Positions 36,507 to 44,731 of a stretch of 64,000 nt of DNA are shown piece by piece. Every line of letters starts with the position of its first letter. Position 1 is the first letter of the stretch. The position numbers were made by a program, and so were the translations under genes. Under the pieces are notes generated by a model, which saw only the letters and a list, made by a program, of their open reading frames with translations, made no database searches and was not told the origin of the DNA. This DNA is from an uncultured Myxococcales bacterium (GTDB lineage: Bacteria > Myxococcota > Myxococcia > Myxococcales > Myxococcaceae): positions 139,802 to 203,801 of the forward strand of contig CALJKW010000029.1 in NCBI GenBank assembly GCA_937980205.1. Direction: 5' to 3'.

Positions 36507-36845
36507 ATGGCTGCTGACCCCCTCGAGAAGCTCGAAGCCGCGGTGAGGAAGCTCGCCGCGGACGTCGGTGAACAACGCAAGACGCTCGACGAGCACGGCG
36601 AGATGTTGGCCGAGCACGGCGAGATGTTGGCCGAGCACGGCGAGATGTTGGCCGAGCATGGCGAGGTGTTGGCCGAGCACGGCGAGGTGCTCGACGAGAT
36701 CGCGGCGTCGGTGAAGCAGATTCAGAAGACGCAGACGGCCCTCACCAACGCCATGACCGCAGGGCTGAAGCAGCTGGGCATCGACAAGACCCTGGAGCTG
36801 CGCGTCAAGCGGCTCGAGGACGCGGTGTTCGGCTCGAAGCACTGA
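36507..36845 (+). CDS. Small coiled-coil protein with heptad tandem repeats
   Basis: 112 aa. The middle consists of near-identical 7-residue units (DEHGEML, AEHGEML twice, AEHGEVL twice), each exactly one coiled-coil heptad, encoded by a 21-bp tandem repeat. The C-terminal half continues as a coiled coil (SVKQIQKTQTALTNAM, ELRVKRLEDAVFG). It is probably an oligomerising protein. No family is recognised. It starts 24 bp after the acyl-CoA dehydrogenase and its last 41 bp overlap the convergent rtcA gene. The repeat number may vary between strains. Confidence 0.7.
   Translation: MAADPLEKLEAAVRKLAADVGEQRKTLDEHGEMLAEHGEMLAEHGEMLAEHGEVLAEHGEVLDEIAASVKQIQKTQTALTNAMTAGLKQLGIDKTLELRVKRLEDAVFGSKH
36585..36698 (+). 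repeat. 21-bp tandem repeat encoding heptads
   Basis: Four full units of the GAGATGTTGGCCGAGCACGG type (starts at 36600, 36621, 36642 and 36663; the later ones vary at a few bases), with partial units on both sides. The period of 21 bp equals one heptad, keeping both the frame and the coiled-coil register. Confidence 0.95.
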
Positions 36846-37845
36846 CGGTCACTGTCGTATTGCCCGACGCTCTAGCGACTTCGAAGCTCGCCACCCCGAA
36901 CGCTTCGATCACCGCGATGTTGGTGAGCGAGTGCGGAGTCAGCGCCACCGTGCGGAACGTGCCGCCCGCGCCGATCGCCATCGGGAGCAGCAGCTGATCG
37001 GCCAGGTGCGGCCCGACCGGCACGCTCATCAGCTGCTGGAGCTCCGCCACGGCGTCGCCCGCGACCTGCTCGGCCGGCTTGCCGCGCTCACCGATGGAGG
37101 ACGCAAGCTCTGCCAGCGGCTCGCGCTCGAGCTCGAGCAGCACGGCGTTGCCCGGGCTCAGCGCCTCGACGTGCTCGATGCGGCACTCGTGGGGCCCGAA
37201 GCCCAGGCGCTCGCGCACGACCCTGAGCTCGCGGTTGCCGATGTGATCGCCCAGCTTCGATAGCACGGCGCGCGCCGTTCGGCGCTTGAGCGCACCGGCC
37301 TCGAGCAGCTCGAGGCGCTCGAGCGGCGCGGGCTGCACCTCGAGGTGCCAGCGGCCTCCGCCCTGCGGGTAGAAACCGTGGCGCTCGAGCCTGAGCGACA
37401 GCTTTGCGCCCATCAGCCGCAGGGCAGGCACGAAGACGCGCTCGACGAAGTCGAACGGCGGCGCCATCGGGTTGAGCGTGCCGCCCTCGAACGTCGCGCG
37501 AGACGGTGAGCCTTGTAGCAGCAGCGCCGGCAGCACGGTCTGCATCACCAGGGTCGACGCGCCCGCGGTGCCGATGGGGAAGTGGTAGGTGCCCGCGCTC
37601 ACCGGCCCTGGCACGAAGCGCAGCCAGCCCGACCGCAGCTCGGCGCCCTGCACCGTGCCGTTGCAGAGCGTGCGGGCGGCGTTCACCGCGGTGAGGTGCT
37701 GCGGCTGCAGGCCGGGCTTCTTGCGCTTCGCGCGGACCTTCTCGATCACCACGGGGCGCCCGGTGATCATGCTGAGCGACAGCGACGTGCGGAGGATCTG
37801 GCCTCCGCCTTCGCCTTGACTGCCGTCGATGATGAGCGGTTCCAT
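36805..37845 (-). CDS. rtcA: RNA 3'-terminal phosphate cyclase
   Basis: 346 aa. Family signatures are present: DGSQGEGGGQILRTSLSLS near the N-terminus, the cyclase signature RHGFYPQGGGRW, and GPHLADQLLLPMA toward the C-terminus, where the adenylylated His is expected. The enzyme converts RNA 3'-phosphate to a 2',3'-cyclic phosphate using ATP. The usual partner RtcB ligase gene is not in this window. The ATG at 37845 is nearly back-to-back with the TTG of the divergent hydrolase (37858), only 12 bp apart. The 3' end overlaps the coiled-coil gene. Confidence 0.95.
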   Translation of the reverse strand: MEPLIIDGSQGEGGGQILRTSLSLSMITGRPVVIEKVRAKRKKPGLQPQHLTAVNAARTLCNGTVQGAELRSGWLRFVPGPVSAGTYHFPIGTAGASTLVMQTVLPALLLQGSPSRATFEGGTLNPMAPPFDFVERVFVPALRLMGAKLSLRLERHGFYPQGGGRWHLEVQPAPLERLELLEAGALKRRTARAVLSKLGDHIGNRELRVVRERLGFGPHECRIEHVEALSPGNAVLLELEREPLAELASSIGERGKPAEQVAGDAVAELQQLMSVPVGPHLADQLLLPMAIGAGGTFRTVALTPHSLTNIAVIEAFGVASFEVARASGNTTVTVSASSRTPRPRAA

Positions 37846-37857
37846 GGGCAGGGTTAC

Positions 37858-38574
37858 TTGAGACGCTTGCTGATCGTCGCGGCGGTGACATTCCTGACGG
37901 CGTACGTCGTCGTGTGCGTCGTCATGTACACGCAGCAGCGGAAGTTCCTCTACTTCCCGCCGGCGTCGAAGAAGGCGCCCGTGCACCGCGCCGGCGCGCC
38001 GATGGTCGTCTACTTCCACGGCAACGCGATGGCGGCTGGAGAGGTCGACGACATCGCGGCGCAGCTGCCGGGCGGCTTCCTCGCGATCGAGTATCCCGGC
38101 TACGGCAACGAGCCCGGCTCACCGACGGAGGAGTCGATCTACGAGGCGGCCGAGCGGCAGCTGAAAGGCCTGCCGAGGGACGTGGTCCTGGTCGGCCAGT
38201 CGCTCGGAACCGGGCCGGCCGTCGAGCTGGCGAAGCGCGGGTGGGGCAGCAAGCTCGTGCTGCTGACGCCGTTCACGTCGGTGCCGGACGCGGCGCAGCG
38301 GGTGATGCCGTGGCTGCCGGCGCGCTGGCTGGTGCGCGATCGCTTCGACTCGGCCTCGAAGGCGCCGGGCATCACGATCCCCGTGCTCGTCGTGCACGGC
38401 GATGAGGACGAGGTCATCCCCCACGAGCTCGGCCAGCAGCTCGCGCCGCTGTTCCCGAACGGCCGGCTGATGACGGTGCCTGGCGGGCACCACAACGATC
38501 TGTGGGACCGCGCCGAGGTCGTGGAGGCGGTGCGCGCCTTCATAAGCTCCCCAGCGCCCGCGGTGCCGCCCTGA
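37858..38574 (+). CDS. Membrane-anchored alpha/beta hydrolase
   Basis: 238 aa from a TTG start at 37858, with CAGGG just upstream as the ribosome site. An N-terminal helix (LLIVAAVTFLTAYVVVCVV) anchors the protein. The hydrolase core is YFHGNA (oxyanion hole), VGQSLGTG (nucleophile Ser115), VVHGDEDEVIP (Asp182) and GGHHND (His211 or 212). It resembles BEM46/Abhd13-like membrane hydrolases of unknown substrate. Only 12 bp separate it from the divergent rtcA start, so the two promoters must overlap the opposite genes. Confidence 0.85.
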   Translation: MRRLLIVAAVTFLTAYVVVCVVMYTQQRKFLYFPPASKKAPVHRAGAPMVVYFHGNAMAAGEVDDIAAQLPGGFLAIEYPGYGNEPGSPTEESIYEAAERQLKGLPRDVVLVGQSLGTGPAVELAKRGWGSKLVLLTPFTSVPDAAQRVMPWLPARWLVRDRFDSASKAPGITIPVLVVHGDEDEVIPHELGQQLAPLFPNGRLMTVPGGHHNDLWDRAEVVEAVRAFISSPAPAVPP

Positions 38575-38639
38575 TCCCGCCAAGCCCCTGACCGAAGCCG
38601 ACCCTGCGCCGGCCCCGGCCCGATCCAGCAGGAAACCGC

Positions 38640-40082
38640 TCAGCGAGCCCGGGCGATCATCTCCGCCAGCCGCCGCGACGCCTCGCTCGCCCAGAAGCCC
38701 GTCCTCATCTCCTGCAGCACGCGCTCGTTGCCGAGCGAGCCCATGCTGCTCTGCGCGCGGGTGAACCCGTTGATCGCCACGTCGGCCTCGACGGGGCCGA
38801 GCTGCCGCAGCATGTCGACGACGTGCGCAGGCGAGAGCCCGAACTGCTGCGCGCCACGAAGCAGGTCCGCGATCGTGCTCTCGTGCATGCGCACCGACTG
38901 CGGCGCAGCAGAGACGAGGTCGCGGATCTGCTGCGGCCCGAAGCGTGCGGCCTCGAGCAGCCGCAGCGACTCGGGGTTCGACCGCGCGAGGGCCTCGGCA
39001 TCGGCCCCGTTCGCGATGCCCGCGGCCTGCAGCGTGGCCGTGACGTCGCGCACGTACTCGCCGCGGTCGCGAACGGCGCTCGCGGCGGTGAAGAGGATCG
39101 AGGCTCCGCCGGCGACGAGGCTGACGGGGCCGCCGACGGCGACGCCTCCGATGCGGAGGACTCCGCCGACGACCTGCGCCACACCTGCCGCTGCGCCGGC
39201 GTAGTGCTCGGTGCGGGCCGTGCCGCCGGCGATGCGGCCAGCGGCGTCGACGGCGCCGAGCGTGCCGCCGACGACTCCGAACTTTCCGGCGGCGCGCTGG
39301 GCGAGCGAGCCGACCTGGCGCGAGAGCTGGCCGATCGCCACGCCGAGGCCGCCGATCGCGGGGCGCGTGACGTCGAGGCCGGCGCCCTGGCGGTTGTCGG
39401 GGGCTCCGTGGCGCAGCGCCGCGCGCTCGGCGATCTGCGAGAAGTCGCGGCCGAGCGCCTCGAGCGAGCGCTGCAGCTCTGCGCTGCCCGTCGGCGATTG
39501 GCGCACCGCAGTGTCCAGCACGCCCATCGCGTTCTGCATCGACTGCGTCACGCCGTTGACCATGCCGGCGACGGCGTTCGGGATGGGGTGGCCGGCGAGA
39601 TCGATCGCCGCCTGCTCGACGCGCGCGGCGTTGTCGCGCAGGTAGTCGGCGAGATCCTGCGCGGCGTCGCGCGCCTCTCCGTACGCGCCCGAGCTCCGCG
39701 CGCGGTAGGCGTCGGCGTACGCCTGCCGCTCGTCCTGCGACATCGACGGAGACAGGTTCATCAGCTGCTCGGCGAGCCGCGTCTCGAGCCGCTCGACCTC
39801 GCGGTTCGCGGCGTGCAGCCGCATGTTCCGCGTGTCGATGCCGACGCGGACCTCGTCGAGCGTGCGCGCGGCCTGCACGCCGAGCTGCCGCGGCGTGAGC
39901 TGGCCGATGACGGCGCTCTCGGCGGCGCGCAGCCGCGCAGCCTCGACCGCGTCGGTGGCCTGCACCTGCGCGACGGCGGGGTCGACCTCGCGCGGAGCTA
40001 CGTCCTCCGCAGCCGGCGTCGACGGTTGGACAGACGAATAGGTGGTCCCTCGGAGGGAGATGGGCGGGAGCAGTTCTGCCAT
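38640..40082 (-). CDS. Unrecognised helical protein with glycine-rich hydrophobic segment
   Basis: 480 aa, family not recognised. The first 45 residues are disordered and Pro/Ser-rich. Residues about 50-250 are helical and charged (DAVEAARLRAAESAVIGQL, LETRLAEQLMNLSPSMS). Residues about 300-365 are Gly/Ala/Val-rich and hydrophobic (GVAQVVGGVLRIGGVAVGG, PVSLVAGGASILFTAAS), like membrane-inserting segments of secreted effectors or translocators. The C-terminal 100 residues are helical (QIRDLVSAAPQSVRMHES). There is no signal peptide. The ATG at 40082 follows the 141-aa gene after 41 bp, so the pair is probably an operon. A secreted or injected effector is a guess only. Confidence 0.6.
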   Translation of the reverse strand: MAELLPPISLRGTTYSSVQPSTPAAEDVAPREVDPAVAQVQATDAVEAARLRAAESAVIGQLTPRQLGVQAARTLDEVRVGIDTRNMRLHAANREVERLETRLAEQLMNLSPSMSQDERQAYADAYRARSSGAYGEARDAAQDLADYLRDNAARVEQAAIDLAGHPIPNAVAGMVNGVTQSMQNAMGVLDTAVRQSPTGSAELQRSLEALGRDFSQIAERAALRHGAPDNRQGAGLDVTRPAIGGLGVAIGQLSRQVGSLAQRAAGKFGVVGGTLGAVDAAGRIAGGTARTEHYAGAAAGVAQVVGGVLRIGGVAVGGPVSLVAGGASILFTAASAVRDRGEYVRDVTATLQAAGIANGADAEALARSNPESLRLLEAARFGPQQIRDLVSAAPQSVRMHESTIADLLRGAQQFGLSPAHVVDMLRQLGPVEADVAINGFTRAQSSMGSLGNERVLQEMRTGFWASEASRRLAEMIARAR

Positions 40083-40123
40083 TTGGGCAGAAATGTTCTC
40101 GCAGGCTGAGAAGCCGAAGTTGC

Positions 40124-40549
40124 CTACTTCCCTTCTTTCGGGGGCTTGGCGAGGTTCTGCTGGTAGAACAGGCAGCTCTTGCGCAGCTCGCGCTCGCGCT
40201 CGGTGTTGTCCGAGTTCCAGTGCTTGCTGACCACGATCAGCTTGCCGCCGGGGTTCGGGTTCTTCACGTGCTCGAGCAGCGCGCCCAGCACCTTCGGGTG
40301 GTGATCGAGGTCCGCGTACGTCACGACCGTCACCTTGCCGGCGAGGTTCTTGGTGAGCTCCTGGAACTTCACCACGTCGGGCTCGTTGTGCAGCTCGACC
40401 GGCTGCTGGCCCTCGAGGTGCGCCTTCACCACGTCCTCGGCCGCGAAGCCCGGCTCCGCGATGTTGAGGCACAAGGTGTGGCGGTTCTTCGACCCGAGGA
40501 GGCTGGTGATGAACTCCTTGGTCGTCTTCTCCAGGTGAGTGGCGTCCAT
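40124..40549 (-). CDS. Unrecognised 141-aa protein
   Basis: The sequence is soluble and alpha/beta: TTKEFITSLLGSKNRHTLCL, then KVTVVTYADLDHHPKVLGAL, then GGKLIVVSKHWNSDN, and a C-terminal helix. The order of strands vaguely recalls a P-loop-less AAA-like fold (a Walker-B-like YADLDHH), but no family is assigned. The ATG (40549-40547) overlaps the ATG of the divergent LRR gene inside the palindrome CATG, so its message must be leaderless or start inside the neighbour. It precedes the 480-aa gene on the same strand. Confidence 0.6.
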   Translation of the reverse strand: MDATHLEKTTKEFITSLLGSKNRHTLCLNIAEPGFAAEDVVKAHLEGQQPVELHNEPDVVKFQELTKNLAGKVTVVTYADLDHHPKVLGALLEHVKNPNPGGKLIVVSKHWNSDNTERERELRKSCLFYQQNLAKPPKEGK

Positions 40550-42353
40550 GGGGCCGCTGCTCTACACCGAAGCCGTGGCGAAAAGCGACCGCCTGCTGCA
40601 GGCCGTGCTCGAGCAGCCCGACGACACCTCCGTGCTCACGGTCTACGCCGACGCGCTGCAGACCCGCGGCGATCCCCGCGGTGCGCTCATCACCTTGCAG
40701 CAGCAGCGGCTCAAGGCCGCCGACGAGCGTCGGCGCCGGCTGCTCAAGCTGCAGGAGCAGCAGCTGCTCGAGGAGCACCGCGCCGAGCTCCTGGGGCCGC
40801 TCGCCAGCTACGACAAGCTCGCGGTGGCGTGGCGGCTCGGCTTCGTGCGGGAGCTGCACCTCACCTGCGTGCGCGAGCAGGTCGACGCGCTGGTCGAGGC
40901 GCTGCAGCTCCCTGCGTTCGCGCTGCTCGAGCGGCTCGACGTCCGGCTGGTGCGGCCCGAGAGCGCCGACCCGCTGCTCGGCGCGTTGCCCGGGAAGCTT
41001 CAGCACCTCGGCCTGTCGAGCTCGGACCTGCAGTGGGAGCCCCTCCTCGAGGCGCTGCCGCCGCTCGGCTCCCTCGAGCTGTGGGGCGGGCCGGACGTCG
41101 ACTTCGAGGGACTGCAGCTGCCCCAGCTCGAGAGGCTGCGCCTCACCATCGGGTTTCAGAACCTCACCCGCGAAGTCGCGCCGAAGCTCGAGCTGCTCAC
41201 GCTCGGCGACGGCGACCAGACGCCGCAGGTCGAGGAGCTGCCCGAGGGCCTGCGCCTGTTCCGCCTCCTCGGTCAGGCGTGGAACGACCTGCCCGTCGCC
41301 GACGCTGCCCGCTCGATTCACGAGTGGGACGCCGGCCGCACCCACTGGGAGGCCCAGGCAGGCATGTGCGCCGTCTCGCGCGGAGGCTGGGGCGTCGCCG
41401 GCGAGCGCGCGCTGCTCTTGACCTTCGCGACGGCGCCCCAGCTCGACGACGCGTTCGATGAGGTCGAGCATCTGCTGACGTCCGGCTACGTGCTGCGCGC
41501 CGTCGCCGTGCCGGTGGGGCCGCTGAAGCTGCTCGCCGTCGAGCTGCGCATCCCGCAGCCGCGGAAGATCCTGCTGCCGAACTTCCTGCCCGCGCTCGGC
41601 CGCCGCGCGCTCACCATCGAGGTGGCCGCGTCGAGCAGCAACGGCGACATGCTGTTGCGCGCCTGGCGCGGCGAGAAGCCCGAGCCGCTGGCGATGGGCC
41701 CGTACCGCACGCGCGAAGACGTCTGGCGCGCCGGCATCGATCACGCGCTGGGCTTCGATCCCGGCCGCACCCTCGATCTCGTCTGCGAGGCCCTCGACGC
41801 CGAGCTGCCGCGGCGCGCCCGGGGCGAGGCCACGCAGACGCTGCGCGGAGAATGGCCGTGCGCCACGCCCCTCGAGCCCACCTACGACCCGCGCGAGTAC
41901 GACGAGTACGACGACCCGTACGACCTCGACGAGCCGCTCCCCGATTGGTGGAGCGAGCAGCTCCCTGCCGATGAAGAGCACCTCGAAGAGACGCCGCACG
42001 TGGACGCTCCACCCCAGCCGGTGCTCGTCGAGGTGCCGGCCGAGCAGGAAGAGGTCGAAGCCCACGAAGCGTACGAACCGGGGCCCGAAGAGCGGGGTGA
42101 CCCCCAGTGGTCCGAGGTCATGGCCGAGACGCCCGTCGAGCTCGAAGAAGACGGCCTCGAGCGGAACCCGGAAGAGGGCCTCGAGGATCAGCCCCTCGAC
42201 GTCGACGGCATGCACCTCGAGCCGGACGGCGTGTGCTTCCGGTGCGACCGTGACGGCCTTCGGCTCGAGCGGTGCGCGTATTGCGGGCACGACGTCTGCG
42301 AGAGCTGCTCGGTGATGAGCAGCCAGGAGCTGCGCTGCCGCGTCTGTGCGTGA
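40548..42353 (+). CDS. TIGR02996/LRR-like protein with C-terminal B-box-like zinc finger
   Basis: 601 aa. The N-terminus matches the TIGR02996 repeat-companion domain (LEQPDDTSVLTVYADALQTR, GDPRGALITLQQQRL), which usually precedes leucine-rich repeats. LRR-like strands follow at about 95-240 (LERLDVRLVRPES, LQHLGLSSSDLQWEP, PPLGSLELWGGPDVD). A middle alpha/beta domain and an acidic linker lead to a zinc site at the very C-terminus (CFRCDRDGLRLERCAYCGHD, VCESCS...CRVC). AGGTGAG, 8 nt upstream, supports the ATG at 40548 over the GTG at 40539. Its role is probably protein binding. Confidence 0.8.
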   Translation: MGPLLYTEAVAKSDRLLQAVLEQPDDTSVLTVYADALQTRGDPRGALITLQQQRLKAADERRRRLLKLQEQQLLEEHRAELLGPLASYDKLAVAWRLGFVRELHLTCVREQVDALVEALQLPAFALLERLDVRLVRPESADPLLGALPGKLQHLGLSSSDLQWEPLLEALPPLGSLELWGGPDVDFEGLQLPQLERLRLTIGFQNLTREVAPKLELLTLGDGDQTPQVEELPEGLRLFRLLGQAWNDLPVADAARSIHEWDAGRTHWEAQAGMCAVSRGGWGVAGERALLLTFATAPQLDDAFDEVEHLLTSGYVLRAVAVPVGPLKLLAVELRIPQPRKILLPNFLPALGRRALTIEVAASSSNGDMLLRAWRGEKPEPLAMGPYRTREDVWRAGIDHALGFDPGRTLDLVCEALDAELPRRARGEATQTLRGEWPCATPLEPTYDPREYDEYDDPYDLDEPLPDWWSEQLPADEEHLEETPHVDAPPQPVLVEVPAEQEEVEAHEAYEPGPEERGDPQWSEVMAETPVELEEDGLERNPEEGLEDQPLDVDGMHLEPDGVCFRCDRDGLRLERCAYCGHDVCESCSVMSSQELRCRVCA

Positions 42354-42360
42354 CGCGCGG

Positions 42361-42822
42361 CTACTTCTGCGCTTCGCGCACGCCGATGGCGAGCTGCGAG
42401 AGGCCGGCGCCCTTGGCGAGCTCCATCACCTCGACGACCTTGCCGTGGCTCACGCCCTCGTCGGCCTGCACCACCACCAGCGTCTCGGGGTTCTTCGCCT
42501 TCACCGCGTCGAGCTCTTTCTTGAGCTCTTCCATGGTGACGACGGTGCCGGCCAGCAGCACGCGCCCGTCGGTGAGGATCGCGAGCGAGAGGTCCTGCTG
42601 CTGCACCTGCACGTCGGCGGCGCCGCCCTTCGGCAGGTTCACCTTGAGGCCCGTCTTCGCGCCGTTGTTGCCGGCGTTCACGATGACCGAGCTGGTCACC
42701 ATGAAGATGATGAGCAGCACGAGGAAGATGTCGGTCAGCGGCGTGATGTTGATGTCGGCGAAGACGCCTTCGTCGCCGCCGCCGTCGTCTCCGCCCATGC
42801 CGGGCACCTGACCGAGGGCCAT
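42361..42822 (-). CDS. ExbD/TolR-family biopolymer transport protein
   Basis: 153 aa. One N-terminal membrane helix carries the conserved proton-pathway Asp (INITPLTDIFLVLLIIFMV), followed by a periplasmic domain. With ExbB/TolQ it forms an energy-transducing complex that drives TonB- or Tol-type machinery using the proton gradient. Its ATG lies 3 bp after the exbB stop and GGGAGGGG within the exbB 3' end is its ribosome site, so the two are coupled. No tonB or tolA is adjacent. Confidence 0.93.
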   Translation of the reverse strand: MALGQVPGMGGDDGGGDEGVFADINITPLTDIFLVLLIIFMVTSSVIVNAGNNGAKTGLKVNLPKGGAADVQVQQQDLSLAILTDGRVLLAGTVVTMEELKKELDAVKAKNPETLVVVQADEGVSHGKVVEVMELAKGAGLSQLAIGVREAQK

Positions 42823-42825
42823 GCG

Positions 42826-43545
42826 TCACGCCCCTCCCGGCGCCGGCGTCGTCACCGGAGCGCTCGCGCCGGTCTCGCCCTTCGACCCCGTCGACGGCAC
42901 GACGCCGTTCACCGCGCGCTCGCGCAACAGCTCGACGAACTCGTCGGAGATGAGCTTGAGCTCGACCGACAGGCGCGCGAGCCGCGACTGGAAGAAGTTG
43001 TAGAAGATGACCGCCTCGACGGCGACGATGATGCCGGCGGCCGTCGCGACGAGCGCCTCGGAGATGCCGGTCATGACGGCGCTCGGGCCGCCCGTGCCGC
43101 CGCCCTGAACGTCGAGGCCGAGGTCGCGGAAGCTCTTCAAGATGCCGACGACGGTGCCGAACAGGCCGACGAACGGGGTCGACGCGCCGATGGTGCCGAG
43201 GATCCACAGCTTGCTCCTCAGCTTCAGCATGGCCTGCATGCGCTCGCGGTCGACCGCGGCGTCGAGGCCGGGGCCCGTCGTCTTCGCCGCGCGCTCGAAG
43301 CCCGCGATGAAGATGTCGGCGGCGAGCGCCTGGCTGCGCTCGGCGGCGACGCGCGCCGAGGCGATGTCTCCTCGGAGCAGGTGACGGGCGATGGTCTCGC
43401 CGAGCGCGCGCGTCTGCGTGCGCACGCCCCAGAGCGCCAGCAGCCGCTCGATGGCGACCCCCAGCGCGAAGACGGAGGCGAGCAGGATCACCGCCGTCGT
43501 GAGACCGCCTTGCCGCACCAGGTGCATGAGCTCGTCGAATCCCAT
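42826..43545 (-). CDS. ExbB/TolQ/MotA-family proton channel protein
   Basis: 239 aa. Three membrane helices are visible: TTAVILLASVFALGVAIERL, LGTIGASTPFVGLFGTVVGI and VATAAGIIVAVEAVIFYNFF. The family signature GTIGASTPFVGLFGTV with conserved Thr/Gly/Pro is intact. It is the upstream partner of exbD on the minus strand. The Gly/Pro/Thr-rich tail is typical. It is divergent from the DUF4292 lipoprotein, 27 bp apart, so the promoters overlap the coding ends. Confidence 0.93.
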   Translation of the reverse strand: MGFDELMHLVRQGGLTTAVILLASVFALGVAIERLLALWGVRTQTRALGETIARHLLRGDIASARVAAERSQALAADIFIAGFERAAKTTGPGLDAAVDRERMQAMLKLRSKLWILGTIGASTPFVGLFGTVVGILKSFRDLGLDVQGGGTGGPSAVMTGISEALVATAAGIIVAVEAVIFYNFFQSRLARLSVELKLISDEFVELLRERAVNGVVPSTGSKGETGASAPVTTPAPGGA

Positions 43546-43572
43546 CGGGCTGACCTGAGGTAATAGCAGGGT

Positions 43573-44346
43573 GTGAGAACCGCCGCATGCTCCGTTCTTT
43601 TCCTCGTGCTCACGGGGTGTCCCAAGCGCCCGCTGGACTTCGGGAAGGACGGTGAGCCGAAGTCGGATGCCGACCTGATGCAGCGGGTGCGGGCCGCCGA
43701 GCTGTCGGTGACCTCGGTGAAGGGCGAGGCGAAGCTGAAGGCCGCCACCGACCGCGGCAGCGGCTCCGCGGGCCTCTTCGTCGCCGTGAAGGAGCCCGCC
43801 AGCATTCACCTGCAGGCGCTCGACTTCTTCGGCCGGCCCCAGGCCCAGCTCATCACCGACGGGGCGACGTTCGGCCTCTACGATGCGCAGGCCGGCAAGT
43901 TCTTCAAGGGCCCGGCGACCGCCGCGAACCTGGCGCGGGTGCTGCCGGTGATCCTGCCTCCTTCGGATCTCGCGGCGCTGCTGCTCGGCCGCGTGCCGCG
44001 CATCGAGGCGGACCCGCAGGTGACGCTCGACCGCGAGAAGGGCCGGTGGATCGCGACGTTCGGCCGCCAGCGCGTGGAGATCGAGCCGCCGTCGTACCGC
44101 GTGGTGCAGAGCTCCATCCCCGGGGGCTACGACGTCGAGATGAGCGCCATCGAGGAGCTCTCGGGCGTCACGTTCCCCAAGCACGCCGTGCTGAGCGCGA
44201 ACGGCGCGCGCATGGAGCTGTCGTGGAAGGACGTCGAGCTCAACGTGCCGCCCGAGGACTCGATGTTCGACATGGCGCCGCCGGAAGGGGTGCCGGTGGT
44301 CGAGGTCGACGCGCGGGGCGCCGAGGTCTCTACAGCCAGACCATGA
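43573..44346 (+). CDS. DUF4292-like lipoprotein
   Basis: 257 aa from a GTG start. Lipobox LFLVLTGC near residue 16. The mature protein matches the DUF4292/LolB-like fold: LSVTSVKGEAKLKAATDRGS, LFVAVKEPASIHLQALDFFG, GATFGLYDAQAGKFFKGPA. LolB-like proteins handle lipoproteins or lipids in the outer membrane. Whether this one does is unknown. It is divergent from exbB/exbD. Its last 17 bp overlap the convergent membrane-protein gene. Confidence 0.78.
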   Translation: MRTAACSVLFLVLTGCPKRPLDFGKDGEPKSDADLMQRVRAAELSVTSVKGEAKLKAATDRGSGSAGLFVAVKEPASIHLQALDFFGRPQAQLITDGATFGLYDAQAGKFFKGPATAANLARVLPVILPPSDLAALLLGRVPRIEADPQVTLDREKGRWIATFGRQRVEIEPPSYRVVQSSIPGGYDVEMSAIEELSGVTFPKHAVLSANGARMELSWKDVELNVPPEDSMFDMAPPEGVPVVEVDARGAEVSTARP

Positions 44347-44731
44347 GGCGCGCCTGCAGGCGCTGATCCTCGAGCTTGCGGATCTGGTCTTCCTTGTCGC
44401 CGATCTGGTTGCCCAGCGAGATGCTGCGGGCGATGCGGATGATGAGCCAGAGCGTCGACAGCGTGGCGATCGCCGTGCCGCCGATGAGCATCGTGGGCCG
44501 GAACCACGAGGCGTCGACGCGCACGAGCAGGCCGGTCGCGATGAGCGCCGCGCCGGCGCCGATGCAGAGCGTGGGGAAGACGTAGCCGATGCCGGACTTC
44601 TGGTCTTTGAGCTCCTCGACCTCTTCGCGCAGGGCCTTGATGGTGATCTCGCGCTCCTGGGCCGGGCTGTACGAGGGCGGCGGGGGCGGCGGGTTCTGGG
44701 CGAGCGACAGCGTGACGAGCAGGGCGAGCAT
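44330..44731 (-). CDS. Small membrane protein with coiled-coil segments
   Basis: 133 aa. A signal-like N-terminus (LALLVTLSLAQN) is followed by a Pro run, a coiled coil (REITIKALREEVEELKDQK), two membrane helices (PTLCIGAGAALIATGLLV; LIGGTAIATLSTLWLIIRI) and a second coiled coil (IGDKEDQIRKLEDQRLQ). No family is recognised. Its ATG shares one base with the stop of the AlkZ-like gene (TGATG), so it is the last gene of that operon. Confidence 0.6.
   Translation of the reverse strand: MLALLVTLSLAQNPPPPPPSYSPAQEREITIKALREEVEELKDQKSGIGYVFPTLCIGAGAALIATGLLVRVDASWFRPTMLIGGTAIATLSTLWLIIRIARSISLGNQIGDKEDQIRKLEDQRLQARLMVWL

Noticed and set aside
36585..36698. 21-bp repeats as a CRISPR array
   Set aside because: Repeats are directly adjacent with no spacers and lie in a coding frame.
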